26,449 nt of DNA from positions 1 through 26,449 of the forward strand of contig NZ_CAJLUB010000014.1 in the NCBI RefSeq assembly GCF_905209685.1, written 5' to 3'. This DNA comes from an uncultured Veillonella sp. (GTDB lineage: Bacteria > Bacillota > Negativicutes > Veillonellales > Veillonellaceae). The translations under genes were made by a program, and so were the position numbers. The notes under the pieces were generated by a model. It ran no database searches. It was not told the origin of the DNA and saw only the letters and a program-made list of their open reading frames with translations. Positions 1 to 8,561 of the stretch are shown piece by piece (the stretch's first letter is position 1; each line of letters opens with the position of its first letter).

Positions 1-18
1 GGCTACTGAAAAGTAGCC
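1..18 (-). terminator. Hairpin at window edge, possible terminator of the FGE-like gene
   Basis: A perfect 7-bp stem (GGCTACT / AGTAGCC) closes a GAAA loop. It lies 3' of the minus-strand gene that ends at 87, so it could be its terminator. The U-tract that would prove this falls outside the window, so the call is tentative. Confidence 0.4.
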
Positions 19-86
19 TCGTATATTGACACTCATTTAAAATGATTAAAGTATATTAAATTAATAATATCTTGATTAGAAAATGA

Positions 87-1127
87 TTATTGTTGATACA
101 AAACAATTCTAAATCCTTGTCTACTATTGGCTTCTGATATTGACATATCACTAGAAATAGAATAACCAGTACCAACACTGTCATAATATCCTCCTCTGCT
201 ACGATAATCTTCTTCTATTCCATAATCACCATTAATATATCTTCTGTAATCTTGAAACTCTGTCACATTTCCTGCTAAATCATAAATATTATTAGTTTTA
301 TTTCTTTCAGTGGCTCCTGCTGAAAGAATCATATTATATATTACCTTTGACTTTTCATTATTATATTCATAAGTTTTTCCATAATCAATTGAGTATTTTC
401 CATCGAAAACAAAATTGATATTTGAATAATTTCCATAATCTCTGCTATCCTTAATATCATACCCTGAATTATCCAACCAATACATGATTTTATCCCATTG
501 ATTATAAGTAATTAAATCACTACTAATATTATTTTTATTATACATTTTTTGAGCATTGATTTTTGCCATATTCCAATCTATAAAGTTCCAAACTATTTGT
601 CCCTTTTTACTTGTAGGTATCCCTTCCACATTATTAGTATCTTTACTAAATTCTGTTGTATTGTCTATAATTTCTTGTGGTAACCCTGCTTCATATCTTC
701 CAACATAAAATCCACCATACTTTAAAATTTGTATCAACTCTTTTTCATTACAATTCAGTCCTCTATAAAAGATATAATCATCCTTAATATTTCCACCTAT
801 TACATTTGGTATTGATTCTACTGGAACCCATACAAATTGATTGCCTATTTCATCTTCTATAACTAGTCCATTATTCCACCCTTTAGGAATGCCTTTTTCT
901 ATTTCCCAACTCGCTGTTTCTGTTTCTATTTTTTTAAATCCTTCTGGAATTATTGGATTGTTATATGTAGAAATTTCTTCTATATCTTTGTATCGTTCTT
1001 CTGTAATTATTTCTCCTACGTTTTCTTTGTCTTTTTGTTTTATATTTTTCATACAAACTATAGTAATTATAACAATAATAACTAGTATTATCACAACAGT
1101 TATTATTATTTTTCCATGCTTCTTCAT
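87..1127 (-). CDS. Membrane-anchored formylglycine-generating-enzyme-like (SUMF1 fold) protein
   Basis: 346 aa. Residues 7-27 form a strongly hydrophobic Ile/Val-rich segment directly after a Lys-rich N-terminus, so the protein is probably an N-terminal membrane anchor with an extracytoplasmic domain. The rest resembles the FGE-sulfatase (SUMF1/EgtB/PvdO) fold: an FVWVPVES motif near residue 98, FYVGRYEAG near 141, an AGNVTEF motif near 285 and a C-terminal RSRGGYYDS...QGFRIVL block, which is the usual ending of the fold. I see no basis to assign oxidase activity; many such domains in Firmicutes are of unknown or binding function. A GAGGTGA ribosome binding site lies at 1132-1138 and supports this start. 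The gene and its surroundings are much richer in A+T than trmFO and the housekeeping genes, which suggests acquisition. Fold assignment is fairly secure, function unknown. Confidence 0.7.
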   Translation of the reverse strand: MKKHGKIIITVVIILVIIVIITIVCMKNIKQKDKENVGEIITEERYKDIEEISTYNNPIIPEGFKKIETETASWEIEKGIPKGWNNGLVIEDEIGNQFVWVPVESIPNVIGGNIKDDYIFYRGLNCNEKELIQILKYGGFYVGRYEAGLPQEIIDNTTEFSKDTNNVEGIPTSKKGQIVWNFIDWNMAKINAQKMYNKNNISSDLITYNQWDKIMYWLDNSGYDIKDSRDYGNYSNINFVFDGKYSIDYGKTYEYNNEKSKVIYNMILSAGATERNKTNNIYDLAGNVTEFQDYRRYINGDYGIEEDYRSRGGYYDSVGTGYSISSDMSISEANSRQGFRIVLYQQ

Positions 1128-1170
1128 TTTTTCACCTCATACATATATTAACATATTTAAAGAAATAAAT

Positions 1171-1202
1171 AAAGTATTAGAAAACTAATTTTCTAATACT
1201 TT
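1171..1202. terminator. Perfect 14-bp hairpin, bidirectional terminator candidate
   Basis: The left arm 1171-1184 and right arm 1189-1202 pair perfectly around a CTAA loop. The plus side is followed by ATTTTATTATT and the minus side by ATTTATTTC. It separates the minus-strand gene remnants at 1209-1730 from the FGE-like gene downstream on the same strand, so it most plausibly ends transcription of the broken gene. Confidence 0.6.
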
Positions 1203-1208
1203 ATTTTA

Positions 1209-1346
1209 TTATTCAGTTTCAACTTCTATATGTACATTTGCTTCTCCATTTTCTAATTGTATATATACATCGCCCTCTTTTCTTACTAAAGAGAATTCAA
1301 ATCCGTATTCTGCGCCATTTTGTATAATTAAATGTTCTGTAATAAT
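1209..1346 (-). pseudogene. C-terminal remnant of an unidentified protein
   Basis: An open stretch of 45 codons ends in TAA at 1209-1211. It has no start codon with a ribosome binding site and is closed upstream by an in-frame TAG at 1347-1349. It encodes a protein-like, charged beta-type sequence that includes EYGFEFSLVRKEGDVYIQL and ends IEVETE. The terminator hairpin just downstream (1171-1202) fits the true 3' end of a once longer gene. I do not recognise the family. It is in a different frame from the remnant at 1406-1730, so the two may or may not derive from one gene. Confidence 0.35.
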
Positions 1347-1405
1347 CTATAGCTTGTTAACAAATTCTATTGATTATTGTTTTGCATATTTTCTAAAACA
1401 TACAA

Positions 1406-1730
1406 TTAGTTGCTGTTATCTAGTATATTTGTATTTTTATAACTTTTTATTGATAACATTACAATTAGTGATAACAAAATATAAAGTAAATGTTTTCCGC
1501 TTGGATTGTTACCATGTTCTAGCATATAGTTTCCAACTTCGTCCCCCTCACCTATTGTATATGTACCTAAGAGATGAAAGCTTGAATATAAATATAATCT
1601 TGATTCACCCAACAATGGTTCTAGTTTCAATTTTGTAATTCTTTCTAATTCTAAATTTTTATAATTCTTTGAGAGCAAATTATGTATTTCTTTTTCATTT
1701 TTAGAAGATATAGACAATTCATATTCTCCA
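1406..1730 (-). pseudogene. 5'-truncated gene remnant with a C-terminal membrane segment
   Basis: The minus-strand frame is open from the junction near 1730 down to TAA at 1406-1408, about 107 codons. It contains a plausible soluble part (EKEIHNLLSKNYKNLELERI) and a C-terminal hydrophobic helix (LLYILLSLIVMLSI) followed by a short basic tail, as in a tail-anchored or C-terminally anchored protein. The frame continues to a nominal ATG at 1757-1759, but its first ten codons are the reverse complement of the topA-like tail, so that start is not credible and the real 5' end appears lost at the junction. Family not recognised. It could be a real short gene, but no ribosome binding site supports one. 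Confidence 0.35.
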
Positions 1731-1790
1731 GAATCTAAAGAATCTAAAAAGTCTAGCAAAGCTAAAAAAGAGGAAACAACTGTTGAATAA
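1731..1790 (+). pseudogene. topA: 3' tail of topA (DNA topoisomerase I), rest absent
   Basis: In the plus frame that ends with TAA at 1788-1790, the last 19 codons read as a Lys/Ser/Glu-rich tail ([19 protein letters not shown]). Low-complexity basic tails of this kind commonly end TopA, and topA directly precedes trmFO in many Firmicutes. Upstream of about 1730 the frame stops making sense and meets a stop at 1662. The stop codon overlaps the trmFO TTG start by 8 nt, a typical translationally coupled junction. The frame and overlap are seen directly; the topA identity is inferred from composition and expected gene order. Confidence 0.45.
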
Positions 1791-3099
1791 TAAAAATGTT
1801 ATTGTTATTGGTGCGGGCCTAGCAGGTTCTGAGGCGGCTTGGCAACTCGCTAATTGTGGCATTCATGTAGACTTATATGAAATGCGCCCCGTGAAGAGTT
1901 CTCCTGCGCATCAAACAGATCAATTTGCAGAGCTCGTATGTAGTAACTCCTTACGGGCTGGCAATATTGAAAATGCAGTAGGTCTTTTGAAAGAAGAGAT
2001 GCGTCGTTTAGGCTCCATTATTATGGAATGTGCTGATGCTACTGCTGTACCTGCTGGAGGTGCCTTAGCCGTTGATCGTCATCTATTTAGTGAAATGGTG
2101 ACTGAAAAGGTAAAAGGCCATCCTAATATTACGGTGCACCACGAAGAGGTAACCGAGATTCCTACTGAAGGTACTGTTATTTTTGCTTCTGGTCCCCTTA
2201 CATCTGAAGTATTAGGGGATAAGATTAAAGAATTAACTGGTGAAACAGGCTTTTACTTCTACGATGCAGCAGCACCTATTGTTACAGCAGAATCTTTGAA
2301 TTATGATAAAGTATTTGCTGCTTCTCGTTATGATAAGGGCGATGCAGATTATCTTAACTGTCCTATGACAGAGGAAGAATACAAAGCATTCTGGCATGAG
2401 CTTACAACGGCTGAAGCAGTGCAACCAAAGGATTTTGAAAAAGAAATCTATTTCGAAGGTTGCATGCCTGTAGAAATTATGGCAAGCCGTGGTGAAGATA
2501 CATTGCGCTATGGACCATTAAAACCAGTAGGCTTAGTAGATAAGCGTACCAATGAGGAATCTTATGCAGTAGTTCAATTGCGTAAAGAAAATAAGGAAGG
2601 TACCATGTTTAACTTGGTAGGCTTCCAAACTCACTTAAAGTGGGGCGAGCAAAAACGTGTATTTGGTATGATTCCAGGCCTTGAAAACGCAGAATTCGTT
2701 CGTTATGGTGTTATGCATCGTAATACGTATATCAACTCTCCTGAGTTGTTGAACCATGCATTCCAACTAAAAAAAGAACCGCGTTTATTCTTTGCGGGCC
2801 AAATGACAGGCGTAGAAGGTTATTTAGAATCTGCTGCTAGTGGTCTTATGGTTGGTTTACAAGTGGACCGTTATTTAGAAGAACGGTCATTTATAGACTT
2901 CCCTAAAACTACAGCTATTGGATCCCTTAGTCACTATATTTCTAACTATGAAGGGTCTAACTTCCAACCTATGAATGTCAACTTTGGCATTATGGACCCA
3001 TGGCCTCAAAAAATACGCAAGAAAAAAGAGAAAAATGCACTCATTGCTAATCGTGCATTAGAAGATCTAGATGCATTAAAAGCTAAAGAAAATTTATAA
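1783..3099 (+). CDS. trmFO: Methylenetetrahydrofolate-tRNA-(uracil-5-)-methyltransferase TrmFO
   Basis: 438 aa, normal length for TrmFO (formerly Gid). The enzyme uses 5,10-methylenetetrahydrofolate and FADH2 to make m5U54 in the T-loop of tRNAs. The N-terminus carries the dinucleotide-binding GAGLAG motif (residues 10-15). The family motif CSNSLRAG contains C53, and FEGCMP contains C227; these match the two functional cysteines known from B. subtilis TrmFO. The start is TTG at 1783, chosen because AAGAGGA at 1768-1774 sits 8 nt upstream and the product then begins [12 protein letters not shown]. The upstream neighbour appears to have been topA, now reduced to its tail. The native promoter may therefore be lost; I see no convincing replacement. 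A strong terminator follows at 3156-3202. Confidence 0.95.
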   Translation: MNNKNVIVIGAGLAGSEAAWQLANCGIHVDLYEMRPVKSSPAHQTDQFAELVCSNSLRAGNIENAVGLLKEEMRRLGSIIMECADATAVPAGGALAVDRHLFSEMVTEKVKGHPNITVHHEEVTEIPTEGTVIFASGPLTSEVLGDKIKELTGETGFYFYDAAAPIVTAESLNYDKVFAASRYDKGDADYLNCPMTEEEYKAFWHELTTAEAVQPKDFEKEIYFEGCMPVEIMASRGEDTLRYGPLKPVGLVDKRTNEESYAVVQLRKENKEGTMFNLVGFQTHLKWGEQKRVFGMIPGLENAEFVRYGVMHRNTYINSPELLNHAFQLKKEPRLFFAGQMTGVEGYLESAASGLMVGLQVDRYLEERSFIDFPKTTAIGSLSHYISNYEGSNFQPMNVNFGIMDPWPQKIRKKKEKNALIANRALEDLDALKAKENL

Positions 3100-3155
3100 A
3101 CTTTGGCCATATAAAATAAATTACTCCATACTATATGAGTTTTAGACTTATAAAG

Positions 3156-3202
3156 AAAAATCCTTCATTCAAAGGGAGACCCATGAATGAAGGATTTTTT
3201 TA
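3156..3202. terminator. Bidirectional intrinsic terminator between trmFO and lgt
   Basis: A 16-bp stem (3156-3171 with 3184-3199) starts with an A-run and ends in a T-run. Its loop contains a further GGG/CCC pairing (3174-3176 with 3180-3182). The T-tract on plus and the complementary T-tract on minus let it end both convergent genes. Confidence 0.9.
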
Positions 3203-3232
3203 TTCATAATATATGTTTCTTATTATTTGTTA

Positions 3233-4057
3233 TTATTTACGTTTTTTCGTTTTAGGCGCTGTTTCTGTAGTTTCAAGTACAGGTTGATTTTTCTTTTCTA
3301 AGTAGCCTAGATAGATAAATAGACAAATGCCTACGATAATAACAATAAGACTAGTCATTTGAGCAGATTTTAAGCCTAGTGTTAAGTCTACATAGTCGCC
3401 GCGCAAGAATTCAAGGAAGAATCTAGCTGTAGAGTAGAGAATCGCATATAGTACGAATACTTGCCCTTTAGCATGTTTAAAGGAGCTAAATAATAGGAGG
3501 GCCACAAAGATAAGAATGTCGATTTGACCTTCCCAGATTTCGGCAGGCCATAATGGTTGATTGCCGTAAGTGCGATGTGCTAACGTGCTTTCAGGATAGA
3601 GAATGCCAAAGTTACCACCCGTAGGATGGCCAAAGGCATCGCCATTTAAGAGGTTTGCCATACGCCCTACAGATTGAGCTAAAATTAAGGCAGGGGCAAA
3701 TAAATCAGCAAAGGCCCAGAAATCGATATTGTTTTTACGTAAGTACCAGTAGCCTGCAATGGTGCCTAATACAACGCCACCTTGAATGGCCATACCACCT
3801 TGCCATACAAAGGGAATTTCTAATAAATGATTGCCATAATAGTGCCAATCAAAGAAGAATACATCCCATAGTCGGGCCCCGATGAGACCAGCTATGGCAA
3901 CCGTAATGGAAAAGTCGATAATATGTTCATGCCAACCACGACCATCTTTTTTTAATAAAACATAGGCAACAGAGGCACCACAGATGATAGCTAAAGCTAA
4001 CATGGCACCATAAGCCCTGATAGGGAAGTCACCTATAAAAAATAGATATTGATGCAT
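3233..4057 (-). CDS. lgt: Prolipoprotein diacylglyceryl transferase Lgt
   Basis: 274 aa. Lgt moves diacylglycerol from phosphatidylglycerol to the lipobox cysteine of prolipoproteins at the inner membrane, the first step of lipoprotein maturation. Several hydrophobic helices are visible (about residues 14-36, 47-66, 92-107, 121-136, 178-192, 198-213, 235-252). The Lgt signature GRMANLLNGDAFGHPTGG is at 131-148, with the conserved Arg at 132; a second conserved Arg region (ARFFLEFLRGD) is at 211-221. The position of E. coli His103 is occupied by Gln in WQGGMAIQGGVV (residue 92). Other Gram-positive Lgts have Tyr there, so I do not read this as inactivation. The C-terminus ends in a short basic tail. 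The ribosome binding site AAGGAG is at 4064-4069 and a near-consensus promoter lies upstream. Confidence 0.95.
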   Translation of the reverse strand: MHQYLFFIGDFPIRAYGAMLALAIICGASVAYVLLKKDGRGWHEHIIDFSITVAIAGLIGARLWDVFFFDWHYYGNHLLEIPFVWQGGMAIQGGVVLGTIAGYWYLRKNNIDFWAFADLFAPALILAQSVGRMANLLNGDAFGHPTGGNFGILYPESTLAHRTYGNQPLWPAEIWEGQIDILIFVALLLFSSFKHAKGQVFVLYAILYSTARFFLEFLRGDYVDLTLGLKSAQMTSLIVIIVGICLFIYLGYLEKKNQPVLETTETAPKTKKRK

Positions 4058-4097
4058 ATAAAACTCCTTATGTAATAACTTGTATTGTATAAGGTAA

Positions 4098-4126
4098 ATT
4101 ATAAATTACATGTACCCTTCATGCAA
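4098..4126 (-). promoter_or_regulatory. Sigma-A-type promoter for lgt
   Basis: On the minus strand TTGCAT (4121-4126) and TATAAT (4098-4103) are separated by exactly 17 nt. The site lies 29-34 nt upstream of the lgt ribosome binding site and faces the gene. Confidence 0.7.
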
Positions 4127-4144
4127 CAACTGAGAGGAATTCTA

Positions 4145-4160
4145 TATAATATGGTATAAT
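4145..4160 (+). promoter_or_regulatory. Extended -10 promoter for the GH18-like gene
   Basis: Two TATAAT hexamers stand at 4145-4150 and 4155-4160. The second is preceded by TGG, giving the extended -10 form TGnTATAAT. No good -35 is visible at 17 nt. The implied transcript starts close to the 4169-4182 hairpin and 40-45 nt before the start codon. Confidence 0.5.
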
Positions 4161-4168
4161 ATAGAGAT

Positions 4169-4182
4169 TGAAATTATATCCC
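4169..4182 (+). other. Short GC hairpin in the 5' leader of the GH18-like gene
   Basis: TCCCC and GGGGA pair around a TTTA loop, 19 nt before the ribosome binding site at 4201-4205. It lies at or near the predicted 5' end of the mRNA and may act as a stabiliser; no T-run follows, so it is not a terminator. Confidence 0.4.
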
Positions 4183-4210
4183 CTTTAGGGGACTAGAGTT
4201 AGGAGAGTTC

Positions 4211-5926
4211 ATGATTCGTAAATCTACTATTTTAAAATCTTTAACTGCTTTGGTGATGTCTGCATTGTCTAGTACAGCTGTACAAGCAGAAGTATTAGTG
4301 CCTATCGATCAATTCTTGGCGAATACTACGCGTCATTACGAAGCTAATCAATATAAAACATCCTATACGGTATATGTACCTCAAACAGTATTGCAAGGGA
4401 ATACTATCGTTTTAGATCCTGCTGCTGTTGGTGAACCTGTAAAATTGCCCACAACCAGCAAAAATGGCACGACCTATGTCGATATTGAGTCTGATCCAGC
4501 TATGCTTGGTGTAAGCTATACCAAGACGAATGGACAATTAACACTAGGTCCTGCACCACAAGCTTCTACGGTAAAAGCTCCGTATACAATGCAAACACCA
4601 TTGTCTTGGGCTTTTGATCCATGGCCCACACAGGGAACTCCATATCAAGCAAAACTCAATGCTAGCGGCGATAATATCATTTCTCCAAGTTGGTTTAAAT
4701 TGCATAGCCTTGGCCTCGAAGCAAGTCCTAATGTAAGTATTGATTATGTTAACGATTATAAGAGTAAAGGTTACCACGTATGGCCTTTAATTACGAATCG
4801 ATTTGACCCTGGCTTTACTAGTGGTATCTTAGCAGATCAATCTGTATGGAAAAAATATGCTCATAACCTCGTGCAATATGCTTATATTTACGGCTTTGAT
4901 GGGTATAACTTTGACTTTGAAAATATTGATTATGCCGACCGTGATCGTTTAACAGCCTTTGTAGCGTATTTATCTAACCATTTACATCAATACAATATTA
5001 AAACATCTATTGATGTAACCGGTTATTCTGATAGCCCAGAATGGTCTTTAGTATATAACCGCAGCGCCTTTGCAAATTCCGTAGATTATGTAGTTCTCAT
5101 GGCTTATGACGAAACATGGGCTAAGAGTATCACAGCAGGTCCTGTAGCAAGTTATCCATGGGTTCGCAATCATACAGAAAAAATGCTTTCTGAAGTGCCA
5201 TCCCAAAAACTAGTACTTGGTGTGCCATTCTATATGCGCTTATGGCATGATACAAATGGTTATGCTAAGGGCGAAACACTGGCTATGAAAAATACAGGTA
5301 GTTACTTTGTAAACTACAAGGATAAAATGACATGGGATGATAGATTAAAATTATATTATTTATCTATCCCAACTGGGTCTGGTTCCGATCGTATTTGGTT
5401 TGAAGATAATACGTCTTTAGGTTTGAAACTAGACCTTGTAAAAGAATTACAGCTCGGTGGTTTTGCAGCATGGCGTAAAGGCTTTGAAGATGAATCTACT
5501 ATTGCTATGATTCAAGGCAAAGACTTAGGCCGCGGTATTCCTAAATCTCCTACAGCGGTTGTTCCTGAACCAGTAGTAGAAGAAACTAAACCATTAACTA
5601 AGCTTGAACAATATAAATTGCGTTTAGAAGAAAAAGAAAAGGCCAAAGCTGCTAAAGCGGAAGCAAAACGTAAGGCAAAAGAAGAAAAAGAATTAGCTAA
5701 ACGCAAAGCTAAAGAAGAAGCGGAGCAAGCTAAAGCTGAGAAAAAACGTCAAGCTGAGGAAGCCAAGGCAGAGAAAAAGCGTTTAGAAGAAGAAGCTAAG
5801 GCTCAAAAGGAACGTGATGCACAAGATGCAAAGAATACAATTGCTTCTTATAAGAGCCATAGATCTGTTCAAAATACAACTACTAAAAACGAATTAACAA
5901 AATCTGTACAAGTAGTAAAACGCTAG
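4211..5926 (+). CDS. Secreted GH18-like glycosidase with a long Ala/Lys/Glu-rich tail
   Basis: 571 aa. Residues 1-26 are a signal peptide (Lys-containing n-region, hydrophobic core, cleavage expected after AVQA). Residues 27-118 form a small beta-rich domain resembling the copper-amine-oxidase-N-type modules often attached to such enzymes. Residues 130-435 read as a GH18-like barrel: DGYNFDFE at 230-237 corresponds to DxxDxDxE, with Asn at the second Asp position and the proton-donor Glu (E237) kept; VVLMAYDE at 294-301 and the barrel-closing GGFAAW (W421) are also typical. The relatives are the SleL/YaaH-type peptidoglycan N-acetylglucosaminidases rather than true chitinases, so a cell-wall substrate is likely but not shown. 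Residues 461-545 are an uninterrupted charged helix rich in Ala, Lys and Glu, reminiscent of TolA domain II. AGGAG at 4201-4205 supports the start. Confidence 0.75.
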   Translation: MIRKSTILKSLTALVMSALSSTAVQAEVLVPIDQFLANTTRHYEANQYKTSYTVYVPQTVLQGNTIVLDPAAVGEPVKLPTTSKNGTTYVDIESDPAMLGVSYTKTNGQLTLGPAPQASTVKAPYTMQTPLSWAFDPWPTQGTPYQAKLNASGDNIISPSWFKLHSLGLEASPNVSIDYVNDYKSKGYHVWPLITNRFDPGFTSGILADQSVWKKYAHNLVQYAYIYGFDGYNFDFENIDYADRDRLTAFVAYLSNHLHQYNIKTSIDVTGYSDSPEWSLVYNRSAFANSVDYVVLMAYDETWAKSITAGPVASYPWVRNHTEKMLSEVPSQKLVLGVPFYMRLWHDTNGYAKGETLAMKNTGSYFVNYKDKMTWDDRLKLYYLSIPTGSGSDRIWFEDNTSLGLKLDLVKELQLGGFAAWRKGFEDESTIAMIQGKDLGRGIPKSPTAVVPEPVVEETKPLTKLEQYKLRLEEKEKAKAAKAEAKRKAKEEKELAKRKAKEEAEQAKAEKKRQAEEAKAEKKRLEEEAKAQKERDAQDAKNTIASYKSHRSVQNTTTKNELTKSVQVVKR

Positions 5927-5929
5927 AGT

Positions 5930-5958
5930 TTGACTGCTTTCATAGTAAGTAGTAAAAT
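5930..5958 (+). promoter_or_regulatory. Sigma-A-type promoter for leuS
   Basis: TTGACT (5930-5935) and TAAAAT (5953-5958) are spaced by 17 nt, directly after the stop of the preceding gene and about 58 nt before the leuS start. The leader is too short to hold a T-box riboswitch, and none is visible. Confidence 0.6.
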
Positions 5959-6016
5959 AAAAATATTGATTATAAAACGGCAACTAATGAGGTTGACTAT
6001 ATGAGGAGGCCCCTAC

Positions 6017-8485
6017 ATGAATGAAAAATATGTAGCCCAAGATATTGAGAAAAAGTGGCAAAAGTATTGGGATGATAACCATACATTTAAAACAGAATAT
6101 GATGAATCCAAAGAAAAATACTATGTATTAGAAATGTTCCCGTACCCATCTGGTAACTTACACATGGGTCACGTGCGTAACTATTCCATCGGTGACGTAG
6201 TAGCTCGTTTCAAAAAAATGAAGGGCTTTAACGTGTTACATCCAATGGGCTGGGACTCCTTTGGTATGCCTGCAGAAAACGCAGCTATCAAACATGGTAT
6301 TGCACCTAAAACATGGACACTCGACAACATCGAGAACATGAAATTGCAACAAAAAGCACTTGGCTTGTCCTATGATTGGGAGCGCGAAGTTGCAACATGT
6401 AAAGAAGATTACTACAAATGGACGCAATGGTTCTTCGAGCAGTTCTATAAAAAAGGCTTAGCTTATAAAAAAGAAGCAAAAGTAAACTGGTGTGAAACTT
6501 GTCATACTGTATTGGCTAACGAACAAGTTATCGATGGCGCTTGCTGGCGTTGTGACAACCCAGTTGAGAAAAAAGACTTGTCTCAATGGTTCTTGCGCAT
6601 TACAGAATATGCTGATCGCTTGTTAACTGATTTGGACACTCTTGATCATTGGCCACAACGCGTTAAATTGATGCAAAAGAACTGGATTGGCCGTTCTGAA
6701 GGTACAGAATTCTCCTTTGAAGTACCATCCATCAATGAACGCGTATCTGTGTATACTACACGTGTTGATACTATTTATGGCGTAAGCTATGTAGTATTGG
6801 CTCCTGAACATCCATATGTGGAACGCCTTATTGAAAATGCGCCTAATAAAGCTGAATTGGAAGCTTTCATTACGCGTATGCGCAATATGAGTGATATTGA
6901 CCGTACATCTACAGAAGCACCTAAAGAAGGTATGTTCACTGGTTCCTATGCAGTAAACCCAATGTCTGGCGAACAAGTTCCTGTGTGGATCGCAAACTAT
7001 GTATTGGTAGACTATGGTACTGGTGCCGTAATGGGTTCCCCTGCGCATGATGAACGTGACTGGGAATTTGCTCATAAATATGATTTGCCTATTAAACAAG
7101 TTGTAGCTTGTGAAGGTGAAGAATACAGCCTTGAAAAATGGCAAGAATGGTACCATGAAGATGGTATCCTCGTTAATTCTGGTGAATATAATGGCCAAAC
7201 ATCTGAAGAGGCTCGTAAAACTATTACAGCTGCTCTTAACGAACGCGGCATTGGTGAAGGTAAGGTAAACTTCCGTCTTCGTGACTGGTTGATTTCTCGT
7301 CAACGTTACTGGGGCGTGCCAATTCCTGTAGTATATTGTGAAAAATGTGGTGAACAACTTGTTCCTGAAGAAGAGTTGCCTGTACGCTTGCCAGAGGATG
7401 TTAAATTTGAGTCTGGTGCCGTATCTCCATTGGCTACATCTGAAAGCTTCCTAAATACTACATGTCCTAAGTGTGGTGGTCCTGCACGTCGTGAAACAGA
7501 TACAATGGATACATTTATCGATTCCTCTTGGTATTTCTTGCGCTATACAGACGCTAAAAATGACCAAGCTCCATTCGATAAGAAAATCGCTAACTACTGG
7601 ATGAACGTTGACCAATATATCGGCGGTATTGAACATGCTATTTTGCACTTGTTGTACTCTCGATTCTTTGTGAAAGTTATTTACGATTTAGGCCTTATCG
7701 AAGCTAACGAACCATTCCGTGGCTTGTTGACACAAGGTATGGTTCTTAAAGAAGGCAGCAAAATGTCTAAATCCAAAGGTAATGTAGTTTCTCCTGAAGA
7801 AATTATCAATACTTATGGTGCTGATACTGCACGTTTGTTTATTCTATTTGCGGCTCCTGTTGATCGTGACCTTGATTGGTCTGACCAAGGCGTTGAAGGT
7901 TCTTACCGTTTCTTAGGTCGTGTATGGCGTATTGTTGATGCTTACAACGAAGAAGCTAAGAAAAATGTAACTGGTGAACTTACAAAAGACGAATTTGCTT
8001 TGCGTCGTGAATTGCATCGTGTTATCAAAAAGGTAACAGAAGACCTCGATAACAACTTCAACTTCAACACTGCTATTTCTGCTATCATGGAACTAGTAAA
8101 TGCTATGTACGCTCATAAGGACAAAGCTGAAACAATCAATAGTGCTTTAGCTAATGAATTAACTCATTTCTTATTACTTCTTTTAGCACCATTCGTTCCT
8201 CATATGACAGAAGAGTTGTGGCATGAATTGGGTGAAACTACATCCATCCATACTGAAAAATGGCCTGTATACGAAGAGGCAGCTCTCGTTGTAGATGAAG
8301 TAGAAGTAGTATTACAAGTAAATGGTAAAGTTCGTGATAAACTTACTGTTTCTGTAAATATTACAAAAGAAGAATTAGAAACATTGGCTAAAGAATCTAG
8401 TCGTGTTCAAGAGTTTACAGAAGGTAAAAATATTGTAAAAGTTATTTATGTACCTGGTAAACTTGTAAATATCGTAGTTAAATAA
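6017..8485 (+). CDS. leuS: Leucyl-tRNA synthetase
   Basis: 822 aa, normal length for bacterial LeuRS. It charges tRNA-Leu with leucine in the cytoplasm. The class I HIGH signature is HMGH at 49-52 within [14 protein letters not shown], and the KMSKS loop is at 582-586. The CP1 editing domain lies in between (TTRVDTIYG and the [15 protein letters not shown] motif with its conserved Asp). Two Cys-pair regions, one near 159-179 and one near 442-487, fit the zinc-binding modules of LeuRS. The C-terminal anticodon-binding and tRNA-contact domains follow, ending in [17 protein letters not shown] at 6004-6009 supports the start. It appears to be monocistronic, with its own promoter and a strong terminator. 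Confidence 0.98.
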   Translation: MNEKYVAQDIEKKWQKYWDDNHTFKTEYDESKEKYYVLEMFPYPSGNLHMGHVRNYSIGDVVARFKKMKGFNVLHPMGWDSFGMPAENAAIKHGIAPKTWTLDNIENMKLQQKALGLSYDWEREVATCKEDYYKWTQWFFEQFYKKGLAYKKEAKVNWCETCHTVLANEQVIDGACWRCDNPVEKKDLSQWFLRITEYADRLLTDLDTLDHWPQRVKLMQKNWIGRSEGTEFSFEVPSINERVSVYTTRVDTIYGVSYVVLAPEHPYVERLIENAPNKAELEAFITRMRNMSDIDRTSTEAPKEGMFTGSYAVNPMSGEQVPVWIANYVLVDYGTGAVMGSPAHDERDWEFAHKYDLPIKQVVACEGEEYSLEKWQEWYHEDGILVNSGEYNGQTSEEARKTITAALNERGIGEGKVNFRLRDWLISRQRYWGVPIPVVYCEKCGEQLVPEEELPVRLPEDVKFESGAVSPLATSESFLNTTCPKCGGPARRETDTMDTFIDSSWYFLRYTDAKNDQAPFDKKIANYWMNVDQYIGGIEHAILHLLYSRFFVKVIYDLGLIEANEPFRGLLTQGMVLKEGSKMSKSKGNVVSPEEIINTYGADTARLFILFAAPVDRDLDWSDQGVEGSYRFLGRVWRIVDAYNEEAKKNVTGELTKDEFALRRELHRVIKKVTEDLDNNFNFNTAISAIMELVNAMYAHKDKAETINSALANELTHFLLLLLAPFVPHMTEELWHELGETTSIHTEKWPVYEEAALVVDEVEVVLQVNGKVRDKLTVSVNITKEELETLAKESSRVQEFTEGKNIVKVIYVPGKLVNIVVK

Positions 8486-8509
8486 CGATATTCTATTCGT
8501 TTAATACAG

Positions 8510-8547
8510 TAAGCCCCCAACTACATAAGTAGAAGGGGGCTTATTTT
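8510..8547 (+). terminator. Intrinsic terminator after leuS
   Basis: TAAGCCCCC (8510-8518) pairs with GGGGGCTTA (8535-8543), with an inner CTAC/GTAG stem around an ATAA loop, followed by TTTTAT. The next gene begins only 15 nt further on. Confidence 0.9.
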
Positions 8548-8561
8548 ATAGTGAGGTAATT

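Noticed and set aside
1354..1638. Plus-strand open frame in the AT-rich left region
   Set aside because: No ribosome binding site, low-complexity hydrophobic composition, and it is opposite to the more protein-like minus-strand remnants.
3760..3800. Gln in place of the E. coli Lgt His103
   Set aside because: Other Gram-positive Lgt proteins also lack His at this position, while the signature GRMANLLNGD and conserved arginines are intact, so loss of function is not implied.
5927..6016. Search for a T-box leader before leuS
   Set aside because: The interval is only 90 nt and lacks the T-box sequence and the specifier and antiterminator stems; an ordinary promoter is present instead.
6623..7357. 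Long minus-strand open frame antisense to leuS
   Set aside because: It lies fully inside the strongly conserved leuS gene, has no ribosome binding site that I trust and a Phe/His/Ile-rich composition typical of an antisense shadow.
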